From Kryptolebias marmoratus (Eukaryota > Chordata > Actinopteri > Cyprinodontiformes > Rivulidae), in the NCBI RefSeq assembly GCF_001649575.2, contig NC_051434.1, forward strand, positions 22,342,823 to 22,406,822: DNA of 64,000 nucleotides. Direction: 5' to 3'. Both the position numbers and the translations under genes were made by a program. Shown here one piece after another: positions 49,301 through 61,300 of this stretch. The notes under the pieces were generated by a model. The model had not been told where the DNA came from. It ran no database searches and worked only from the letters and a program-made list of their open reading frames with translations. Every line of letters begins with the position of its first letter. Position 1 is the first letter of the stretch.

Positions 49301-52300
49301 GACACACTCTCAGCCTAACAGTGCATCAACCGAAAGGCAGGGCTCTACACCAAATAAAAGATAATAGGGAGACTACCCTGTTGTTGAATGAGGGGTGACA
49401 TTATAGGGATACACAAGCTCACGCAGATATTCTGGCCATCTTCTCTTCTTTTCAGGTGGAAGCGTTCTCAGTAAATCATGAAGCGTCCTATTATATCTTT
49501 CACACTGAGCATTTCCTTGTGGTCTGTATGGAGTTGTCCTGCTTTTTTTTTTTTTTTTTTACACCATACAACTAGTAAAGTTCTGCTATGACCTCACTCT
49601 CAAAATTTCTCCCCTGATCTGAATGGAGTCTTTCTGGCACTCCATACTTCATGAACCATTCTCGAAGCAAAACCTTAGTGGTGGTGTCAGCTTTCTGGTC
49701 CTTAGTAGGAAATGCTTGTGTGAACTTTGTGAACACGATGGTCACTATCAACACATCCAATGCTGGCTCAAGAACTGTAAAGTCCACAGCCACCACCTCT
49801 AATGGTCTGGATGATAGAAAGGCCTGTACTGGAGCATGAATGTTGGGTTGTGGCATCTTAGATAAGACACACCTTTACAGTTCAAAACCGAGAAAAATGG
49901 ACATTAAACTTACCACTTGAGCCCAAGAAATGTAGCTCCTATAACAGGGGAGACCAGGCAACTGCTACGGGAAACCTATTAAAACAATGGAGGTTAAGCT
50001 AAAGCTAAGCTAACTAACGCACCAAAAATGGGAGAAACTTCCTACCAGGAGAGATCGCGTGTCCTTCATGTAGCATTCACGAGCGCATTTGTGCGCAGCC
50101 AATGTACAGCACCGATCGATGCAGAAATTAGACCAGAAAGCAAACAATGTGATGTCAGATGGGTCAGTGAGGCGCCTTTATATGATGTCAGCAGGCTCCA
50201 GAGCCAATGGGAAACAGGCACTTATGTGGTGCATTCATGGTCCCCAGGCCATACTGCTACATATATATGTGTATGACTGTCTGCTGGCAGCTTCTCCTTT
50301 GTAGATAAAACCAGGTTATTATCTAGACAAAACTGAACTAAATGTTGCCCAAAAGGCGAATGAGTATCCCCTATATCAGCATTCATGTCACCAACAATGA
50401 AGACACAATTGTATTCACATTCTCTAATAAATGAGCTTATAAAACGAAGTTTAGCTAAATACTCATCTTCATTTTGCTGACACTCATACGGAGTATAAAC
50501 ATTTAAAATCAAAAAGACTTTGTTCTTAAGAACAATCTTTACTGCAATACACCAGTTCATATCTAATTTGACAGCCAAGATGTGAGCGTCATATTTCTTA
50601 AGCCAAAGGATGGCTATGCCTCCAGGAGTCCTTCCTGTAATTATTCCAGAAGACAAATCTGTTGTAGATTCCCCAGTGACATAAAAGTCGCTATTAAAAT
50701 AATTTAAGTGTTCCAGGCTCTGATTAGATAACAGTTTCTTGTAAGCTTAGTATATTAGTGTACTTCAAGAGTTTATCAATAACAATTTAGCGCACCTTAT
50801 CTTCAGCACAATTCCCAAGGCACAAACCACAACAGTTATATGACACAATTCGCATGATCTATTATAGTATCATTCCTTCTTTGGAGCAGCAGCTTCCTCA
50901 TTAGGCCCACTTGCATAACCATCAGAATGTGTTCACCTCTTCTAATCCAGCTATGACCCTTGCTCTGCATTTTTCATAAAAGCGTCTCACGAAGATGCCT
51001 TCAGGCCAGAGCTGCGAATCATACAATTCTGTCACCTCATTACTCTCAGCAGATACTTTAAATGAGCTGCATTGACTCTGGGTCATGTTGATCTTTTCAC
51101 ACATCACCTCCCGATGCAGTTTTTCTTTCAGATAATCTGCCAGTAACTTCAGCATTAAGTTTAGACAGAATTTTGTTGCAAACCCACTTACCAACTTAGT
51201 TTTTACCGCTTTAATCCTTCCTTCGGCACTGGTTCCCACAATGACATGTTTCTTATCTTTATGCATGTACTGTTGGGAACTTAGCTCACCAAAGCCCTAC
51301 CAGATAAAAATTTTATTTATATAGCACCTTCCAACAATGCCTTGTATTGACCAAAGTGTTTTACAAGATAAAACAAATAAGAACAGGGTACAGTAAATCA
51401 GTGCTCATTAAAACACACAACCACCATAAAATAAGGTAAAAGAGATATAAAATACTAAAAGTTAAACATTAAAAGCCCTTTTAAAAAAATAGGTCTTAAG
51501 TTTGGCTTTTAACAGAACAGGATCAGAGATGGTACGCAACTCATGGGAAAGAGTATTCCAGGCTGTTGGGTCTGCAACAGAAAAAGACAGGAGTGATATG
51601 TTCATATTTACGTGTGTTAGTCAACAAGCGAGCGGCAGAGTTTTGAACAAGCTGTAAACGGGAAATCGAAGACTGATTAATAATAACATACTGTATAAAG
51701 CATTACAATAATCAAGCCTAGAGCTCACAAAGGCATGGATGGCCTTCTCCAGATCACTCCAGTTAAGGAGTGCGTTTACTTTAGAAGGTGATGTAATCGG
51801 GCTACATCTGTGCCATCAGGCGATGGGGCCTGAGTTCCCATTTTGAGACACTGTCTTCTCACGATCCCTTCATAGGAAGTGAATTGTGGGCTCTTACGCT
51901 CACGATTGTCTGAAGCTACTGCAGTGAATGCATATATGGAAAGTTATCTGTTGCAGGTCTGAAGACCCCAGCTTATCACCATAAAGGGAATTGAATGGAC
52001 TTGAATCTATACTGTTAATGTCCGTCTCACTGGGACGTGTGTGTGTTTTGTTCTATAGCTGGGTGTGGTAAATGTTTATAAAAAGAAACAGCCCCGAGAG
52101 AAACGGGGGATTTTCACTGATTGGGCCAGAAGTCCTGATTCGAAACAGACTCTGTTATTTTGAATAAACGCTCACTGTTCAAGAATAACTTATGTCTGTA
52201 AAGTAATTTCTTTTGATCAGTACATCGTTGCTGCAATTATGAAGAACCAGAAGAACGTCCACCTTTTGAAGACACTTCAAAAGCAGACAGAGCTAAAAGA

Positions 52301-55300
52301 AGCTTGTTTTCACAACAGAATCTGTTTATCGAGCTTTAAGTTACACTCAAGCTTCACTCCTAGATTTTTTACCACCTGGTTAAAGTGGGGGAGTGGAGGA
52401 CCTAGACTGGGGGAGATGTTACATGAATTACTAGAAGAATTAAATAAAATCCATTTGGTTTTGTCGTTATTTAGGTGGATTAAATTTTGAGACAACCAAT
52501 GCTGAATGTCATTTAAGGAGCTGACAATGGAGTTTAGACTGAGTGAGGAATTGGGAGAAACCAACAGATAGATTTGCAGATCATCTGCAAACAGATGAAA
52601 AGACAAGTTATGGCATGCACTGATAGGTCCTAAGGGTAGCATTTAAAGTGGTAAGAGAACAGGCCCCAGAATGGATCCCTGCAGTATGTCAGAGGTCAGA
52701 AAGACTGAAGAAGAGGAGGGCAAATCACCTATCGTGACAGAAAAAGTTCTGTCTGTTAAATAGGATTTAAACCACTCAAGCATCACTCCCTGAAGGCCAA
52801 CCTGCTGAGCCAAATGAGTGATGAGGACCAGATGGTCTACAGTGTCAAAAGCTGCTGAGATGTCCAGCATCACCAGCAGAACAGGCTTTATAGCATCAAG
52901 GGGCAAAAAATATATAATTTTGTGCTTTGAGTAGTGCAGATTCAGTGCTATGACAAGATCTGAAGCCAGACTGATTTTGTTTTAACAAGTTGTTATCTTC
53001 CAGAAAAGATTGTAATTGAATGAAAACAATCTTTTCCAGAACTTTGGATATAAATGACAAATGTGAAATTGTCCTGAAATTAGAAAAGGCTGTAGGATCT
53101 AAACCCGCTTTTTAAGAAGAGGCCTGACCACAGAATGCTTGAAAACAGGCGGAACATAACCTAAACTTAGACAGCTAATAATAAATGTCAAAAGACAAGG
53201 ACCAATGACATCGAAGGACTGTTTGAAAATCTCAGAGGGAACGAGGTCCTGAGGACAGTTTGTAGATTTCATCTGCTGAACCACCTCAAGGAGCTATGGA
53301 AGAGACACCAGCTCAAATTGATCAAAGACAGTAGAGATTATAGAAGGAGCAATAATTGAACAGCATTATATTGTAGCGTTCCCTCGGCTAGCAAAACAGC
53401 AGACCAGACGAGTTGTCCTCACCAGCCGTTTATTGTAGAACAACACAAGGGAAGATACAGGTCCCAACTCTAGTTACAGGTAGTTTGTCACACCGTCGCA
53501 GCGCGCACCCCCGGCGGAACAGCCAGCCGAATCCCCCCCAGTCGCGCGCGAGCCAACCCCCTCCACCCTCCTTTTCCAATAACACTTGCGGCAACACATA
53601 ACATGTCTAACTTAAAGTGACAGTAACACCAGAAGTGCACAATAACCCTTTACGAATCGTTACAATATGTACTTAAACTTCATGGGTGCCAATAATGGTG
53701 AGCAGGACTGTAGGTGGCAAGTATAATAGTAAGCATGTTTTGTGCTTAGTGAAAATATTATCCTTGTTTAACAGTAAAATGATGCTATTAAATTCAGCAT
53801 TAGATATGATTTGTTTTGTTGGTCTATGTAGTGATCCAACATGCAGCCTGTGCCACAAAAAGCACAGTACAGTACAGCATCTGTCTGTTGTTATTCATTG
53901 GCCTTGACCTGAGACTCGTGTTGGTACCTTGTTTGCACTTTTTCATTTATTATTATTATTTTTCATTTAATTTATTTGTAAATGTGACTTAAATTAGGAT
54001 TCAAATTAGGTGCAAACAATTTGTATTTATTTTAATTGTATTTTTTTTAAGTATTTCAAAAGTGCCTTTTTGTAAAACTGTAGTTGTGTAAATATTTGGC
54101 ACTAATATCACATAATAAATAGCCATATTTTCAACTTTCCTGTCAACTTTAATCTTTTTTTTTATTAACCCACGGTCGGCCAGTGAACAGCCACCTACCA
54201 CCAGGCTTAGCGTCTTTTCTGTGGGAAACTGCATTTGTGGCGATTCTCAATCGTCTTGCGTAAATGGCAGAGGTTTGCAGTGTTTTTGCTTGAATTTTTA
54301 GCATGTTCAGAATCTTAGTAAATCAATTTTTTTCTTAAGTTAGTTGCGCAGTTGGCACAGGCATTTGAAAGCCATCTTAAACTCTTTTCAGTTTAGTTTC
54401 TTTAATTCTAGAGCTCTAAAGCTGTATTTTTTGTGAACTGCCACCAGTTGTTTTTTTTTTCTTTTACTATTTTATGGAAATGTATGTATTGTAACTTGAC
54501 ACTGTAAGCACTTGCAAAGTAAAATGTGCATAAAGAGTTTGTGAAAAAAACTCCTGTAATGGTGCAGCTGCAACACAGAGCTTCCCTTTAGCTTAACTGC
54601 AGGTTTCCTTCCTAAACTCTCCTTTTGACACCTATGCTACCGTAATCTGAGTGTTTAACACTACTCAGGGATTGCCTCACTGGATAAGCAAAAGAATTTG
54701 TAACAGTAGTAGCATTTACTATAACCAGTTGAGCAATAACGGGTCTGTGATGCCATTAGATGTCTGGGGTTGCACCCCACCACACCTCTTTCTCTCTCTC
54801 TTCTGAACAACCCCCCACCCCTCTCTGCCCTGATCTCTTTTCGGAGCCTTTGTTTTGCATATTCTCCAAAATTTATAAACTATGGTTCTGGTCAGCTGTC
54901 AATAATCCAACTGTGTTGTTACGGGAGCTGAACCGCAAGTTGGATGCGATTGTTTTACAGGACCGCAGACTGAAATGTGGTTCCGGGACTCAAGCATGAA
55001 ATGGGTTACATCTTGGAGAAAGTTGCTTGCTCGAATCAGGCGGAATGGACCTGGAATTTGGCTGTTTGGATTTGTCATTGAGAAGTATCAGCAAGACTTT
55101 CAGGGCAGACGGAAACAAGTCTGCCTGATCCAAAACAATTATTGTTATGTGAATTTTGGCTCCCTTATGCTGACCTTGTCTGGCCAACTATCTTCAATTT
55201 CTCCTAGAACTATGTAAATAAGATGCTCTGCCCCCTCCCTTGCCTAAGGAGATCTGTGGATCTGCTCTGGGCTGGCTGATAAACATTCCATCATATTATC

Positions 55301-58300
55301 AAAGACAATGGCCTCTGTGACGTGATTCATGGACTTCTCTACAAACACACACGTACACACACGCACACACACACACGCACACACACACACACACACACAT
55401 AAAACACACACCACATCATCTTCCACCTTCTTTACAAACACACATGCACACCTTCCGCTGTCTGTCACCCCNNCCCCCCCCCCCCCCCCCTTTCACTACC
55501 TTAGTCTAGTTTTCTTAGTAATTCTTATGTTGGCTGTTTAGTGGGCCTTAGTACTGTTAGTTAGTCTTTTGGTACTTTAGCTTAGCATTATCATGTTTTA
55601 GTTTAGTTATCTTAGTATTTTTCATGTTGGCTGTTAGCGGGCCTTTTTTGGTACTATTAGATAGTCTCTTGTACTTGTTCAGTTTAGCATTATCATGTTT
55701 ATCCTAGCATTTTTTTTATGTTGGCTGTTTAGCAGGCCTTTGGTACTAGTAGTTAGACATGTTGTACTTTTAGTTTAGCATTATCATGTTTCAGTTTATG
55801 TTAGCTTATTTAGCCTTCCTGTTCATTTAGTTTACTTTATCTTAGCTCATATTTTAGATATTGTTAGATTCCTAATTGTTGTTTAGTTCAGCCTTAACTT
55901 TATCATGATTTCATTTAGATTATTTTAGCTACTATTTTGACTGTCTTAGCTCATGTTTAGATATTTTTAGTTTCATGATTTTATTTAGATTATCTTATAT
56001 TTCATTTAGATTATACATGATTGATGTTTTTACTTCTGTATCTCTATATTTGATTATGATGTTTTTATGATGTTTGATATGTTTTTATCTGTATTTGATT
56101 ATGTACCTGATTGTTGTTTCTGTGTAGTAAAGCACTTTGAATCGCCTTGTTGCGGAAAAGTGCTATATAAATAAATTTCACTTCACTTCACACTAATTAA
56201 TAGCCTTTTATTCTTTTTTCTACAACTTCTGCAATCAGTGTCACAGACTCTCAGTTCTGGTGTATTGAAGAAGATGCTAATTGCAGTAAAAGCACAATCC
56301 ATACTGCATGTGTTTTTAGGCAAACATCTTATTTTCAGAGCTTAATGCATGATTTGAAATAATCAGTTTATAATTTATTCTGTCTTGAGATTTGAGGTTA
56401 TTCAGAACACATCCAGAGCTACAGCCTCAATTGTCAAGGTCTAATGATGCCGATGATAAATAGTTATTATTAAAAACTGGTCCAAATCTGCTCTTTTTCA
56501 TTGAAAAAATGTACTCCAATTAAACAAGTTATAAACATGCCAGTGGGTTCCAAGTTGGATACAATGCAAACAGCAGTGGATACAATGTGGAAGAAGTGGG
56601 TAACAAAATAATGTACATGACCTGAAACACTGTTTTGCAAGGCATGCAAGATAATAGGCCCCTATTTTTTTTAAAACTGCACAAAACATGGACACACCAC
56701 TTGCTGGTTGCAAACACAGATTTCAGTGAGACTGCAATTTAATATTTGTGTCTTTGTCAGTTTTGAATCATCAACTAGTTTCTGACAGCCACAGCTCAGT
56801 GAGATACTGGCTTCAGTTCTTTACTTCCTTGATTTTCTTTCTGAGCTTTTCTTTTAAGCCTTCAGCTACCCCTTGTTTACTGGCATATAATAAAAACTTT
56901 TTTTCTCCTTCAGGACAGTTTTTTTATTTTAGTTTTAATACTTGGTTTGTTGTTGGAGAAATTAAGATAAATTAGTCTCAAAAATGATTCACAAATGTTT
57001 GACACAATTCACAAATATGTACCATAAGATTTGCAAATATGAATGAAATGTGTACATTTTTCAAATGTACACATTTCAAACTGCACAAGTATGAATATGC
57101 TATGCATACAAATTGTAAAATGTACATGCATGAATCGCCTAAAGTGTATGGATTAGTCAACATGAGTGCACAGATCAGCTTGCTTGTGGATGTGACTTTT
57201 GAGACTTTCTTCACTTTCCAAATTTACAAATATAATGCTGCATTCAGAATCAAATTTATAACACATTTTTAATTCTTTTCTGACTGATTTTAGTAAATGC
57301 CACAAAACACCCTTCCTAACCACTAATAAACTAAAACAATTAGCCTTTGTGCTGTGGTTTTCCTTAATGCAACATTATCACTCCATATATCGTAATCACC
57401 CCAATGCAGAGATTGTTCTATAAATTTCATCTACCACAGGCTCTTACTGTTTCAGAAAAGTCCATTTAAGAATTACCTCTCAGTATCAAAAATTGTGAAA
57501 AGGTGATTTATTTGTTTGTAAATTCAAAATTGATAATTTTTTTAGGATGAAGATTTATGGTTCTTTTACTTTAAAACATTTGCTATTATGGGGGAGGATG
57601 CCGGTCAGACCTGGCAGGCCCAAACATATTGTGAGGGTCTGTTAGGAACGTCTGGCAGAGTCTCCTGTTAGGCGGAGCTTTAACTCCCACCTCCGGGAGA
57701 ACTTCGAACATGTTCCAGGGGAGGCGGGGGACATTGAGTCCGAGTGGGCCATGTTCCGTGCCTCCATTGTTCAGGCGGCTTATCGGAGCTGTGGCCACAA
57801 GGTGGTTGGTGCCTATCGTGGCGGCAACCCTCGAACCCGCTGGTGGACACCAGCGGTGAGGGATGCCGTCAGGCTGAAGAAGGAGTCCTATCGGGTATTC
57901 TTGGCCTGTGGGACTCCGGAAGCAGCTGATGGGTACCGGCAGTCCAAGCGGCATGCGGCTCGAGGCCATGGAAAAAGACTTCCGTATGGCCTTGAGGTGA
58001 TTCTGGTCCACCATACGGCATCTCAGGAGGGGAAAGCAGTGCAGCACCAACACTGTTTATTGTGAGGGTGGTGTGCTTCTGACCTCGACTCGGGACGTTG
58101 TGGGTCGGTGGGCCGAATACTTCGAAGACCTCCTCAATCCTACCGGCACGTCTTCCATTCAGGAGGCAGAGCCTGGGGACTTTGGGTCGGACTCTCCAAT
58201 CTCCGGTNNNNNNNNNNNNNNNNNNNNNNNNNNNNNNNNNNNNNNNNNNNNNNNNNNNNNNNNNNNNNNNNNNNNNNNNNNNNNNNNNNNNNNNNNNNNN

Positions 58301-61300
58301 NNNNNNNNNNNNNNNNNNNNNNNNNNNNNNNNNNNNNNNNNNNNNNNNNNNNNNNNNNNNNNNNNNNNNNNNNNNNNNNNNNNNNNNNNNNNNNNNNNNN
58401 NNNNNNNNNNNNNNNNNNNNNNNNNNNNNNNNNNNNNNNNNNNNNNNNNNNNNNNNNNNNNNNNNNNNNNNNNNNNNNNNNNNNNNNNNNNNNNNNNNNN
58501 NNNNNNNNNNNNNNNNNNNNNNNNNNNNNNNNNNNNNNNNNNNNNNNNNNNNNNNNNNNNNNNNNNNNNNNNNNNNNNNNNNNNNNNNNNNNNNNNNNNN
58601 NNNNNNNNNNNNNNNNNNNNNNNNNNNNNNNNNNNNNNNNNNNNNNNNNNNNNNNNNNNNNNNNNNNNNNNNNNNNNNNNNNNNNNNNNNNNNNNNNNNN
58701 NNNNNNNNNNNNNNNNNNNNNNNNNNNNNNNNNNNNNNNNNNNNNNNNNNNNNNNNNNNNNNNNNNNNNNNNNNNNNNNNNNNNNNNNNNNNNNNNNNNN
58801 NNNNNNNNNNNNNNNNNNNNNNNNNNNNNNNNNNNNNNNNNNNNNNNNNNNNNNNNNNNNNNNNNNNNNNNNNNNNNNNNNNNNNNNNNNNNNNNNNNNN
58901 NNNNNNNNNNNNNNNNNNNNNNNNNNNNNNNNNNNNNNNNNNNNNNNNNNNNNNNNNNNNNNNNNNNNNNNNNNNNNNNNNNNCAGCCGAGTGTGAAACG
59001 GCCGGAATGAGGATCAGTGCCTCCAAATCTGAGGCCATGGTCTTGAGCCGGAAAAGGGTAGAGTGCCTTCTCCGGGTCGGGGAAGATGTCCTGCCCCAAG
59101 TGGAGGAGTTTAAGTATCTCGGGGTCTTGTTCGCGAATGAGGGAAAAATGGAGCGGGAGATCGACAGGCGAATTGGTGCAGCGTCTGCAGTGAAGCAGGC
59201 GCTGTACCGGTCTGTCGTGGTGAAGAGAGAGCGGAGTCAAAAAGCGAAGCTCTCGATTTACCGGTCGATCTACGTTCCTACCCTCATCTATGGTCACAAG
59301 CTTTGGGTAGTGACCGAAATACAAGCGGCTGAAATGAGTTTCCTCTGCAGGGTGTCTGGGCTCTCCCTTAGAGATAGGGTGAGAAGCTCGGTCATCCGGG
59401 AGGGACTCAGAGTAGAGCTGCTGCTCCTCCACGTCAAGAGGAGCCAGTTGAGGTGGCTCGGGCATCTGGTGAGGATGCCTCCTGGACGCCTCCCTGTTGA
59501 GGTGTTCCAGGCACGTCCCACCGGGAGGAGGCCCCAGGGAAGACCCAGGACATGTTGGAGGGACTATGTTTCTCGGCTGGCCTGGGAATGCCTTGGGATT
59601 CCCCCGGAGCTGGCCCAAGTGGCTGGGGAGAGGGAAGTCTGGGTCTCCCTGCTTAGGCTGCTGCCCCTGCGACCCGACCCCTGATAAACGGAAGACAATG
59701 GATGGATGGATGGACATTTGCTATTAGCACTGTTGCAAATTGTTTTTGTATAGATTTACTATAGAAGTTAACTGCAAAGACTATTGATCATTAATGTACC
59801 TAGACAATGCATAGTATTTGTTTCACTTCAGTAATGTTTGAATAATAAATAAAAAGAAATAAATTGAAGCAATAAACTCATAGATTGGAATTCCTTTCAT
59901 ATTTTAAATAAGGGGTTTCCAATCCTGGTCCTAGAGGGCCACTATCCTGCAGGTTTTAGATGTTTCTTTACTTTCACACACTTGATTTGAATGACTGAGA
60001 ACTTCTGCAGAACCTAAAAACCTGCTGAAGAGTTGAGCAACATCTAAAACCTGCAGGATAGTGGTCCTCCAGGACCAGGATTGGACACCACTGCTTTAAA
60101 TTATTCTTTTTGTAATTTTGTATATTGGGCTAATAAATATTTCTTCCTCTTTACAATGCTGTATTGACAAATAAAATGCTTTTTTTAATTAAATATAAAA
60201 CCCAGCTTTAAAAAAAGCTTACATGTATTGAAGAAGGGATCATCTGTCAAGGGCATTCCATCCTCTGTGTATAGAGAGACAGCTTTGGAGAATTCAATAC
60301 CTTCCATGTGACTGATCCGCAACATTAGATCTTCAACTGTGTTTTGAGCTGGATCCATATCTGCAATTTTGAAAAAAAAAAGTGTACAGTTGTGGCAAGG
60401 TGGTATTACTGCTCATCTTCATGAAGAGTCATTAGGCAATAACTGAGTGAACAGTGCCAGGAGAAAGAAATTTAGGCAATTGTGTTTGCTTTACATTCCA
60501 TATGTCCATCATCTGCTCCATCACTTGTGAACAAGACTCCCAGATAGTTTAACTCCACTGCTTTAGGCAAAGATTCACCCCTCACCCAGAGGGAGCATTC
60601 AATCTTTTTCCCATTGAGAACCATAGCCTCAGACTAAGAGGAGCTGACTCTCATCCCAGCTCATTCACACAATGCTACAAACATTGACATTCACGTTGAA
60701 TGTCATGGCCTAATTGGCCAACAGAACCACATCATCTGCAAAAAGCAGAGGTGAGACCCCAAGGTTCTAAAACCAGACACCCTCATCTCCATCACTACTC
60801 TTTAAGATCCTGTCCATGATCACCACAACCACAGCCCTGTAGAGTCCAGCCCACACAGAAAACAAGCTTGATTTTATACTGTGAAAGTCAACAATGACCA
60901 TTGACTTAAAAAAAAAACACCTGAAGACATTGCCAAAGCCTACTTTTTAAGTTGTAGGGGGAATGTCATCCAGTGTCAAGGGGGCCTTATACATGGACCT
61001 GATAGCTCACAAGTGTAATCCCGGCTTCAGCATTTAAGGGCAAATCTCATCAATCCATGACACCAGGGAGGTTTTTAAATTACCTTGGCAACCTCTGTCA
61101 GGGTAATAGACTCATATTTCCCTGAGTTCCCATACTTTGGCTTCTCAGTGGTAGACATATTGTTATTGGACATTCCAGTCATTAGAACTATAAGTCATAA
61201 GATATGTAAACACAATTTATTGAATAAAATTTTCAATATGTAGTAAATTACACCAATACCTAAACTGAATTAAAAAAAAATGATACTTGGAAACTCATTA

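Noticed and set aside
55465..55490. Poly-C tract with two Ns
   Set aside because: A homopolymer assembly problem, not a biological signal.
57869..59717. Long frames on both strands over 500 codons
   Set aside because: Most of their length is a 776-N gap; only the plus-strand Rex3 frame has real content.
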